A DNA stretch of 5,875 bases, taken from contig WQUS01000137.1 in the NCBI GenBank assembly GCA_009781965.1, forward strand, positions 1 through 5,875, written 5' to 3'. Below are positions 1-5,177 of the stretch, one piece after another (position 1 is the stretch's first letter; each line of letters starts with the position of its first letter). A program made the position numbers and the translations under genes. Source of the DNA: Bacillota bacterium. GTDB taxonomy: Bacteria > Bacillota > Desulfotomaculia > Desulfotomaculales > Desulfallaceae. The notes beneath the pieces were generated by a model that was given only the letters and a program-made list of their open reading frames with translations, was not told the origin of the DNA and did not search any database.

Positions 1-107
1 TAGTACCCGTAGCCCAGGCCCGTAAAGTTATTAACCGTAAGCGATTTCTCGAAGAGTATGAGCGCACGGTTAATAACTTTACGGGCCGGCTCGATGCTGA
101 TCGGTAA
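1..107 (+). CDS. possible 3' end of an unidentified upstream gene (partial)
   Basis: A reading frame is open from the window edge (first full codon at 3) to a TAA at 105-107, giving about 34 residues, hydrophilic and rich in Arg and Glu (for example the stretch NRKRFLEEYERTVNNF). The composition is protein-like, but I do not recognise the family. The evidence is weak. A 35-codon open frame is not rare by chance, and the minus strand is also open here because the segment contains a long inverted repeat (17-87) that falls inside the frame. No U-tract terminator follows the stop. The next gene, sat, begins more than 500 nt downstream, so any upstream gene here is probably in a different transcription unit. 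It may simply be non-coding DNA. Confidence 0.27.
   Translation, partial: VPVAQARKVINRKRFLEEYERTVNNFTGRLDADR
17..87. repeat. perfect 22-bp inverted repeat (cruciform-capable)
   Basis: Arms at 17-38 and 66-87 are exact reverse complements over 22 bp, separated by 27 nt. The pairing can continue inwards past a two-base bulge (39-40) through GCG 41-43 with CGC 63-65. The apex can form a small CTC-GAA-GAG hairpin (48-56). No T-run follows either arm, so it does not look like a standard intrinsic terminator. A perfect match this long is far beyond chance in a window of this size. Possible explanations are a small non-autonomous mobile element, a recombination or invertible site, or a highly stable RNA 3' end. 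The sequence does not decide between them. Confidence 0.9.
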
Positions 108-162
108 CGTGTGACCAGTAACGGACGACGATAATAAATAAGTGGTTCGCTGTAGATTGGGC

Positions 163-191
163 TTGTCAACGGATAGAAAACATGCTACACT
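163..191 (+). promoter_or_regulatory. candidate sigma-A promoter, extended -10 type, for sat
   Basis: TTGTCA (163-168, one mismatch to TTGACA) is followed after exactly 17 bp by TACACT (186-191, four of six to TATAAT). The -10 is preceded by TG at 183-184, one base before it, the extended -10 arrangement. A start site near 198 is inferred. It is the best promoter-like match seen upstream of sat, but it lies about 430 bp from the start codon, so a closer promoter that I cannot recognise is possible. Confidence 0.4.
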
Positions 192-215
192 GATGTTAAG
201 TGTAATGTATAAAAA

Positions 216-241
216 ATACAGTTTCACAATACAGTTCCACA
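216..241. repeat. tandem direct repeat of a 13-bp unit
   Basis: Two head-to-tail copies of ATACAGTTTCACA occur at 216-228 and 229-241, with one difference (T to C at the eighth base); the next two bases (AT) also match the start of the unit. The repeat lies about 20-45 nt downstream of the inferred start site of the 163-191 promoter. Direct repeats of roughly one helical turn can be regulator-binding sites. TTTCACA resembles half-sites of several regulators but no inverted partner is present, so no regulator is named. Confidence 0.75.
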
Positions 242-623
242 ATGAGAAATTTTTTTTCCGGCACATGTGCATATATTCACAAAAATCCTGTCCCGAGCCG
301 GATAAAAAATTAACTGGTTTTGAGGCAGGAATCATTGTACTTATGTCTAATTGTTTAAACTGGCCGTCGTTACGATGGCGAATCGCCCCGATTTTAGGCC
401 GCCAGGAGCTTAATTTTGTTATCGTTTTTGTTTTGTTGTCGTATTGCCACCGGATGCCGTTCGGGTGCCGCAGCGCTACTTACATAATTAGTGCGTTTTG
501 GAGGATATAAATCGGGCTGTTTGGTAGCAAAATAAGTAAAAGTAGAAGATTTGGTTTTTGAAGGGGACTATTGTTCTCTTGGTTACAAAATTAAATAAAA
601 AGTAGTAGGAGGGAAAATTATTT

Positions 624-1865
624 ATGGCATTACCCAAACCGCATGGTCCGGAAGGAAAACTGAAGCCGCTGTTACTTAACGGCGACGCAAGGGAAGCTGA
701 AATCAAGCGGGCGCAAGCACTGCCCAAAGTGTACATGAGCACCAGAGAAACATCCGATGTATTGATGCTCGGTATCGGCGCTTTTACTCCCCTGAATGGC
801 TTTATGAAGAAAGACGATTATACCGGATGCGTGTTTGACCTCAAATTGACCGACGGCACTATGTGGCCGATGCCAGTAACCCTTTCCATCACCGGCGCTG
901 AAAAAGACGCCGCCGGGATTGCGGTCGGCTCTGACGTGGCTCTGATTGACAAAGAATCAGGCGAACTTTACGCCACCATGAAAGTGGAAGACATCTACAC
1001 CTACGATAAGGAAGCCGAGTGCAAGGAAGTGTTTACCACCCTGGACGCCGAAGGGCACCCCGGTGTGGCCAGTGTCATGAGCCAGGGCGAATACAACCTG
1101 GGCGGTCCGATTAAAGTGCTCAACGAAGGCAAATACCCCAAAAAATATCCCAAGTATTATCTTTATCCGGAAGAAGCCCGCAAGCTCTTTGAGTCCAAAG
1201 GCTGGTCCAATGTGGTGGCTTTCCAGACCAGGAACCCCATGCACCGCTCCCACGAGTATCTGTGCAAGTTCGCCATGGAAAGCGGCTTGGTTGACGGCTG
1301 CTTTATCCACGCCATCGTGGGCAACCTGAAGCCGGGTGACATCCCGGGTGAAGTGCGCACCAAGTGCTATGAGGTGCTGGTGGAGAATTATTTCCCGCAG
1401 GAGTTTATCGCTTTGGGCGTGTATCCCATGGAAATGCGCTATGGCGGACCCCGCGAGGCTCTGTTGCACGCCGTGTTCCGTCAAAACTGGGGCTGCCGCT
1501 ATCTGATCGTCGGCCGCGACCATGCCGGCGTTGGCGACTACTATGGTCCCTTTGACGCCCAAACCATCTTTAAGAAGCTTTGGCCCGGCGCTCTGGAGTT
1601 GGAGCCCATGCTGATTGCCTGGACCTTCTACTGCTACAAGTGCCAGAGCATGGCCAGCCAGCGCACCTGTCCCCACACCGGTCCGGAAGATCGTTGTGTT
1701 GTCAGCGGCACCAAGTTCCGCCGCATGATGCAGGATGGCGAGCCGATTCCCATCGAGTTTGGCCGTCCCGAAGTAATGGAAATCCTCCGCGAATATTATC
1801 AAACGGCTGAGAAAGTGGAAATTAAAAAAGGCGCTTACGAAGATATTCCGGGAACCAAAAAATAG
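624..1865 (+). CDS. sat: sulfate adenylyltransferase (ATP sulfurylase), dissimilatory type
   Basis: Cytoplasmic enzyme catalysing ATP + sulfate to APS + pyrophosphate, the activation step of sulfate reduction. The product is 413 residues, normal for a monofunctional Sat and too short to carry an APS kinase domain. Residues about 1-170 form the PUA-like N-terminal domain; the nucleotidyltransferase domain follows. Visible motifs are QTRNPMHRSH at 201-210 (the QxRNPxHxxH nucleotide-binding signature) and GRDHAGVGDYYGPFD at 297-311. Cys337, Cys340, Cys349 and His351 form a Cys-x2-Cys-x8-Cys-x-His group resembling the zinc site of some bacterial and archaeal ATP sulfurylases. The ATG at 624 is preceded by AGGAGGG at 607-613 with a 10-nt gap, which fixes the start. 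It is the first gene of the sat-aprBA-qmo set but is separated from aprB by 563 nt and a stem-loop, suggesting its own transcript. No signal peptide or membrane segment is present. Confidence 0.98.
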   Translation: MALPKPHGPEGKLKPLLLNGDAREAEIKRAQALPKVYMSTRETSDVLMLGIGAFTPLNGFMKKDDYTGCVFDLKLTDGTMWPMPVTLSITGAEKDAAGIAVGSDVALIDKESGELYATMKVEDIYTYDKEAECKEVFTTLDAEGHPGVASVMSQGEYNLGGPIKVLNEGKYPKKYPKYYLYPEEARKLFESKGWSNVVAFQTRNPMHRSHEYLCKFAMESGLVDGCFIHAIVGNLKPGDIPGEVRTKCYEVLVENYFPQEFIALGVYPMEMRYGGPREALLHAVFRQNWGCRYLIVGRDHAGVGDYYGPFDAQTIFKKLWPGALELEPMLIAWTFYCYKCQSMASQRTCPHTGPEDRCVVSGTKFRRMMQDGEPIPIEFGRPEVMEILREYYQTAEKVEIKKGAYEDIPGTKK

Positions 1866-1875
1866 AATCCACTGT

Positions 1876-1907
1876 TCGCCCGTTCCGGTTTTTTCCGGGG
1901 CGGGCGG
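1876..1907 (+). terminator. GC-rich stem-loop after sat (atypical terminator or 3'-stabilising hairpin)
   Basis: Ten nt after the sat stop, 1876-1888 pairs with 1895-1907 to give a 13-bp stem including three G-U pairs, closed by a loop of six T (1889-1894). No U-tract follows the stem (next bases CAACCATGT), so it is not a canonical intrinsic terminator. It could act as a weak or factor-assisted terminator or protect the sat mRNA 3' end. The structure is clear; the function is inferred. Confidence 0.6.
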
Positions 1908-2428
1908 CAACCATGTATATGCTTATATTTGGCGTTAACCCCGAACGGATGTTCAGCTGATCGGCAAATTCAAGTTAAAAAAACAAAATTTTCTCCGCTT
2001 GAAAAGAAGGAGCCGGATAATTGGCGTCGAAAAGTATACAATATAACTTTAGCTTTTCTTTATCATAACTTTTGTTTATCTTTGGTTAGGGGCCGTTGAG
2101 CATAGAGATAATAATCACAAGTTACTTATTGCCGAATTATTTGTTGTATGTTTAGGCGGTCCGGGTTGCGTTGCCAACCGAAAAATTTGCTCAAATTTAG
2201 CGGACTATTTGAGGGAGGTGGTTAAAAAAGCTGCCGGTTTGCGCCTATGTCGTACCGGTTGAGCGTGTGTGATGTTGTAGGTATTGAGGGAGAGAAAAGA
2301 GTTATGGTTTGATATTCTGTAATTGCTTTGATTCCTCACATGCCGGGTTGCCGGCTGGTTTACTAAAATACTGCCGGCGCTGTGGTAAAAACCTTGTTGA
2401 TTAAAAATGGGAACGGGAGGTTGAATTA
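1908..2428. other. 521-nt gene-free region between sat and aprB
   Basis: No credible CDS is seen on either strand. The only sizeable open frame, on the minus strand at 2205-2435, overlaps the aprB ribosome-binding site and start and has no family character. The region is AT-rich with islands of structure: a small hairpin around 2164-2179 (GGTTG/CAACC), overlapping palindromes at 2183-2213, and GCCGG/CCGGC at 2342-2355. TACAAT (2037-2042) and TATAAC (2042-2047) are plausible -10 elements without a good -35 at standard spacing; TAAAAT (2364-2369) likewise. The aprBA promoter is therefore probably here but I cannot place it. Two SD-like purine tracts (2211-2221 and 2286-2294) lack usable reading frames. 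Confidence 0.55.
2183..2213. promoter_or_regulatory. overlapping palindromes, possible operator or RNA switch upstream of aprB
   Basis: AAATTTG (2183-2189) and CAAATTT (2192-2198) form a near-perfect dyad with two central bases. The element CTCAAAT (2190-2196), overlapping the right half of that dyad, can instead pair with ATTTGAG (2207-2213) across a 10-nt loop. The two pairings exclude each other, and the second runs straight into the purine-rich AGGGAGGTGG (2212-2221). As DNA the dyad could be a repressor operator; as RNA it could be two alternative hairpins. No known regulator motif is recognised. Confidence 0.4.
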
Positions 2429-2872
2429 ATGCCAACTTTTGTAATGACCGAGAAATGTGACGGTTGCAAGGGTCAGGACAAAACCGCTTGCATGTATGCG
2501 TGCCCTAACGACCTGATGGTGCTGGACAAAGATAAAATGAAAGCTTTTAACCGTGATCCTTGGGCTTGCTGGGAGTGCCTCTGCTGCGCCAAGGCTTGCC
2601 CGCAGCAGGCGATGGACTTGCGCGGTTATGCCGACTTTGTCCCCATGGGCGCTACTGTAACCCCTCTGAGAGGTTCAGACAGTATCATGTGGACCATTAA
2701 ATTCCGGGACGGAATGGTTAAACGTTTCAAATTCCCCATCCGGACCACTGAAGAAGGCACCGCGGTGCCCGACGGCGGATTCCCGGCCAATCAAGACAAC
2801 CTGAATGACCAGAACCTGTGCACTGAGCCGGCTTCCCTGCTGATGGACGCCGTACCGACCATTAAGAAGTAA
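2429..2872 (+). CDS. aprB: adenylylsulfate (APS) reductase, beta subunit, 2x[4Fe-4S]
   Basis: Electron-transfer subunit of the cytoplasmic AprBA heterodimer, passing two electrons to the FAD of AprA for APS + 2 e- to sulfite + AMP. The product is 147 residues. The N-terminal half is a ferredoxin-like fold with eight cluster ligands: Cys10, Cys13, Cys21 and Cys25, then Cys47, Cys50, Cys53 and Cys57 (each fourth Cys followed by Pro). By family knowledge the fourth Cys of each motif ligates the other cluster. The long spacing between Cys13 and Cys21 is characteristic of AprB. Trp48 sits where the Archaeoglobus fulgidus enzyme has Trp-B48, implicated in the electron path between cluster and FAD. 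Residues from about 70 form the beta-sheet segment and C-terminal tail that wraps AprA. An extra Cys52 also lies in the second motif. The start is set by GGGAGGT at 2415-2421, 7 nt before the ATG. It is cotranscribed with aprA, 52 nt downstream. Confidence 0.98.
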   Translation: MPTFVMTEKCDGCKGQDKTACMYACPNDLMVLDKDKMKAFNRDPWACWECLCCAKACPQQAMDLRGYADFVPMGATVTPLRGSDSIMWTIKFRDGMVKRFKFPIRTTEEGTAVPDGGFPANQDNLNDQNLCTEPASLLMDAVPTIKK

Positions 2873-2924
2873 GGTTGTCCCAAATTATGGTAAGCAAGAA
2901 CTTTACGGAGGAGGTTAATTATAA

Positions 2925-4799
2925 ATGCCTATGAATTTTGAAACTGTTGAAGTTACCACTGATTTTCTTATCGTGGGCGGCGGCATGGCGTCCTGCGGGG
3001 CAGCCGTTGAAGCAGCTTATTGGGCCAAGAAAAACGGTTTGAAAGTCACCTTGGTAGACAAAGCCGCGATGGATCGTTCAGGCGCTGTGGCTATGGGCCT
3101 TTCCGCCATTAACCAGTATGTTGGTGTGGGCAAAGGCAAAAACACAGTGATGGATTATGTTGAGTATGTTAAGCAAGATATGATGGGCATGGCCCGTGAC
3201 GACTTAGTTTATAATATTGCCCGCCACGTTGACGGCAGCGTACACCTGTTTGAAAAATGGGGTCTGCCCATTTGGAAAGACGACAAGGGCGAATACGTCA
3301 ATGAAGGTCGTTGGCAGCTCATGATCAACGGTGAATCCTACAAGATTATCGTTGCTGAAGCCGCTAAGAATGCTCTGGGCGTGGACAACATTTACGAGCG
3401 TATTTTCATCATTGAGCCTCTGATGGACGGCGATAGAATTGCCGGTGCCGTGGGCTTCAGTGTGCGTGAAAATAAATTTTATGTCTTCAAAGCCAAAGCC
3501 GTTCTGGCCGCCATGGGCGGTGCGGTAGGCGTATTTAAGCCCCGCTCCACCGGTGAAGGTCTCGGCCGTTCCTGGTATCCTCCGTTCAGCACCGGTTCCA
3601 GCGCGTACTTTACCATTCGCGCCGGCGCTGAAATGACCTGTCAGGAAGTCCGCTTTATTCCGGTCCGCTTTAAAGACGCTTACGGCCCGGTGGGCGCTTG
3701 GTTCCTGCTCTTTAAATCCAGAGCGATCAGCGCCATTGGCGGCGAGTATATGGTCGAGCGTAAGGACGAGCTGCAAAACTGGGCTCCCTACGGCCTGGTG
3801 AAGCCGATTCCGGCCAACCTGCGTAACTACCTGGGCATGCAGGATGTCAGCGAAGGCAAAGGCCCCCTGATGATGATGACCCATGAAGCCATTGCTAATC
3901 TGGCTGAAGCTTATAAAGATGATGAGAAAGCCTTCAAGAAGAAAATGAAGGAATTAGAATCCGAAGCTTGGGAAGACTTCCTGGATATGACTATTGCTCA
4001 GGCTTTACTGTGGGCGGCTACCAACACCCAGCCTGAAGAGAAGCCTTCGGAAATCGCCGCTGCCGAGCCTTATTTCATCGGTTCTCACTCCGGTGGTTCA
4101 GGCGCTTGGGTTTCCGGCCCCGAGGACATTGCTCCGGCAGAATATTTCTGGGGTTATGCCAACATGACTACTGTTAAGGGTCTGTTTGCCGCCGGCGACG
4201 CTTCCGGCGCTTCCAGCCACAAGTTCTCCTCCGGCTCCCACGCGGAAGGTCGTATTGCCGCTAAAGCAGCCATTAAGTACATCGTGGAGAATAACACCCA
4301 GCCCGCCGTGGATATGGCCAAGGTAGAAGAACTGAAAACCAAGGCTTACGCGCCGCTGGAACTGTTCGAAGCCAATAAAGGCTTCACTACCGATCCGGAA
4401 GTAAACCCGGCTTACATCAAGCCCAAGATGTTCATGTTCCGTCTGCAGAAACTGATGGACGAGTATGTCGGCGGTGTGACTGCTAACTTCAGCACCAACA
4501 AGCCCAGCTTGGACAGAGCCATGGAACTGTTGGCCTTCCTGAAGGAAGATGCCGACAAACTGGCTGCCGCAGACCTGCACGAATTGATGAGATGCTGGGA
4601 GAACATCCACCGGATGTGGCAGGCCGAAGCTCACGTACGCACAGTGATGTTCCGTGAAGAAACCCGTTGGCCCGGTTACTACTTCCGCGCCGATTATCCG
4701 AAGATGGACGAGAAAAACTGGCTTTGCTTTGTGAACCTGAAGTGGGATCCTGCCAATGGTCAGTGGGATGTATTTAAGAAGCCAATGATCCGTCTGTAA
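2925..4799 (+). CDS. aprA: adenylylsulfate (APS) reductase, alpha subunit, FAD-dependent
   Basis: Catalytic subunit that reduces APS to sulfite and AMP through a flavin N5-sulfite adduct; it belongs to the fumarate reductase/succinate dehydrogenase flavoprotein superfamily. The product is 624 residues, slightly shorter than the 640-660 of Archaeoglobus and Desulfovibrio. The N-terminal FAD-binding site is GGGMASCG at 18-25 with acidic Asp45 ending the second strand and DRSGAVAMG at 50-58. Arg248 (in VRFKDAYGP), Arg300 (in IPANLRN) and His388 (in GSHSGGSGAW) align by motif with A. fulgidus Arg265, Arg317 and His398, which bind APS; Asn63 probably matches Asn74. The second FAD segment AAGDASGASSHKFSSGSHAEGR occupies 422-443. 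The helical C-terminal domain covers about 470-624. The ATG at 2925 follows GGAGGAGGT (2907-2915) by 9 nt, better than the in-frame ATG at 2931. There is no signal peptide. A terminator 200 nt downstream ends the aprBA unit. Confidence 0.98.
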   Translation: MPMNFETVEVTTDFLIVGGGMASCGAAVEAAYWAKKNGLKVTLVDKAAMDRSGAVAMGLSAINQYVGVGKGKNTVMDYVEYVKQDMMGMARDDLVYNIARHVDGSVHLFEKWGLPIWKDDKGEYVNEGRWQLMINGESYKIIVAEAAKNALGVDNIYERIFIIEPLMDGDRIAGAVGFSVRENKFYVFKAKAVLAAMGGAVGVFKPRSTGEGLGRSWYPPFSTGSSAYFTIRAGAEMTCQEVRFIPVRFKDAYGPVGAWFLLFKSRAISAIGGEYMVERKDELQNWAPYGLVKPIPANLRNYLGMQDVSEGKGPLMMMTHEAIANLAEAYKDDEKAFKKKMKELESEAWEDFLDMTIAQALLWAATNTQPEEKPSEIAAAEPYFIGSHSGGSGAWVSGPEDIAPAEYFWGYANMTTVKGLFAAGDASGASSHKFSSGSHAEGRIAAKAAIKYIVENNTQPAVDMAKVEELKTKAYAPLELFEANKGFTTDPEVNPAYIKPKMFMFRLQKLMDEYVGGVTANFSTNKPSLDRAMELLAFLKEDADKLAAADLHELMRCWENIHRMWQAEAHVRTVMFREETRWPGYYFRADYPKMDEKNWLCFVNLKWDPANGQWDVFKKPMIRL

Positions 4800-4817
4800 G
4801 ATTAACAGTCGTACAAT

Positions 4818-4851
4818 CGATCTCTTCCCACTTGAAGCAGCGGGCGAGATC
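4818..4851 (+). other. weak hairpin just after the aprA stop
   Basis: GATCTC (4819-4824) pairs with GAGATC (4846-4851); inside it CCC (4827-4829) can pair with GGG (4842-4844) across a small internal loop. No T-run follows. It is the first of three structures in the aprA-qmoA spacer and could stabilise the aprBA mRNA 3' end, but six base pairs with a long loop could also be chance. Confidence 0.3.
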
Positions 4852-4862
4852 TGGTAACTAAT

Positions 4863-4921
4863 TGCATTGTGCCCATAATCACGGCGCAAGAGCCTGTGGC
4901 TTCTGCCACGGGCTCAATGCA
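4863..4921 (+). promoter_or_regulatory. strong nested stem-loop in the aprA-qmoA spacer
   Basis: GAGCCTGTGGC (4890-4900) pairs with GCCACGGGCTC (4905-4915), an 11-bp stem with one G-U pair and a TTCT loop. TGCATTG (4863-4869) can pair with CAATGCA (4915-4921) to enclose it in a larger fold. No U-tract follows, so it is not an intrinsic terminator. Likely roles are protection of the aprBA mRNA 3' end or part of a structured leader; I recognise no known RNA family. Confidence 0.55.
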
Positions 4922-4998
4922 TAGTTACGATATCAGATGCAGCCCTGGCTGGTGCTCACACGTGGGGATTGGGCGTTAATTTAGAATCGGACCTTATA

Positions 4999-5033
4999 CC
5001 AGGCGTCCTTACGGGTTGCCTGGAGTTTTTTTT
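4999..5033 (+). terminator. rho-independent terminator after aprA
   Basis: CCAGGC (4999-5004) pairs with GCCTGG (5018-5023), extended by G5005-T5017 and, past one mismatch, CC (5007-5008) with GG (5014-5015). The stem is followed after AG by eight T (5026-5033), the canonical intrinsic terminator arrangement. It lies 200 nt past the aprA stop and directly ahead of the qmoA promoter, so it probably ends the aprBA transcript, fully or partly. Confidence 0.88.
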
Positions 5034-5037
5034 AATA

Positions 5038-5066
5038 CTGATTAGATCATAATAGGATGGTATAAT
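5038..5066 (+). promoter_or_regulatory. extended -10 sigma-A promoter for qmoA
   Basis: A consensus TATAAT lies at 5061-5066 with the extended element TG at 5058-5059 (TGGTATAAT). At 17-bp spacing the -35 is only CTGATT (5038-5043, three of six), which is usual for extended -10 promoters. The inferred start site near 5073 gives qmoA a leader of about 105 nt. Its place 5 nt beyond the terminator T-run supports an independent qmo transcription unit. ATAATAGG occurs at 5049-5056 and again at 5062-5069, overlapping the -10, which could be regulatory. Confidence 0.72.
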
Positions 5067-5177
5067 AGGCTGATAGGAAATCTGTTATTTACTGGTTACA
5101 GGTCTGGAATATGTTTGATTTGCCGGTGAACTGGCAAGCATAAAAATATACACGGGGGAATGGCGTGGTGAAAAATT

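Larger units (their letters stand above)
108..623. other. 516-nt gene-free leader upstream of sat
   Basis: No convincing gene is present. An open frame from a GTG at 142 to 510 has no Shine-Dalgarno sequence and an implausible composition (many Cys, Phe, Trp). The stretch is AT-rich in parts and holds a candidate promoter (163-191), a tandem 13-bp repeat (216-241), a run of eight T (250-257) without an obvious preceding stem, the octamer palindrome GTTTAAAC (353-360) and a short palindrome GGCGAATCGCC (377-387). An SD-like GGAGGA near 500-505 has no start codon behind it. If the candidate promoter is used, sat would carry a 5' leader of about 425 nt, long enough for a cis-acting RNA. I recognise no known riboswitch class. 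Confidence 0.6.

Noticed and set aside
359..371. ACTGGCCGTCGTT, identical over 13 bases to the start of E. coli lacZ-alpha and next to a GTTTAAAC site, suggesting vector sequence
   Set aside because: The match ends abruptly after 13 bases and the flanks do not continue as lacZ or any vector sequence I know, so chance is more likely than contamination.
142..510. 122-codon open frame on the + strand before sat, starting at GTG
   Set aside because: No Shine-Dalgarno sequence, an implausible composition and AT-rich non-coding character; no domain recognised.
957..1910. 317-codon open frame on the minus strand opposite sat
   Set aside because: It is a shadow of the sat codon pattern; the product is low-complexity His/Ala/Gly/Val-rich with no family signature, and sat itself is unambiguous.
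2218..2262. 14-residue leader-peptide-like frame starting at GTG (MVKKAAGLRLCRTG)
   Set aside because: The GTG lies inside the SD-like tract itself, leaving no proper spacing, and there is no amino-acid run suggesting attenuation.
3204..4889. Long minus-strand open frames opposite aprA (3204-3884 and 4098-4889)
   Set aside because: They mirror the aprA reading frame, have compositions typical of antisense shadows and lack their own ribosome-binding context.
4917..4979. 20-codon frame from ATG in the aprA-qmoA spacer (begins MHSYDIRC)
   Set aside because: No Shine-Dalgarno sequence, start codon embedded in the base of a strong stem, and no recognisable peptide family.
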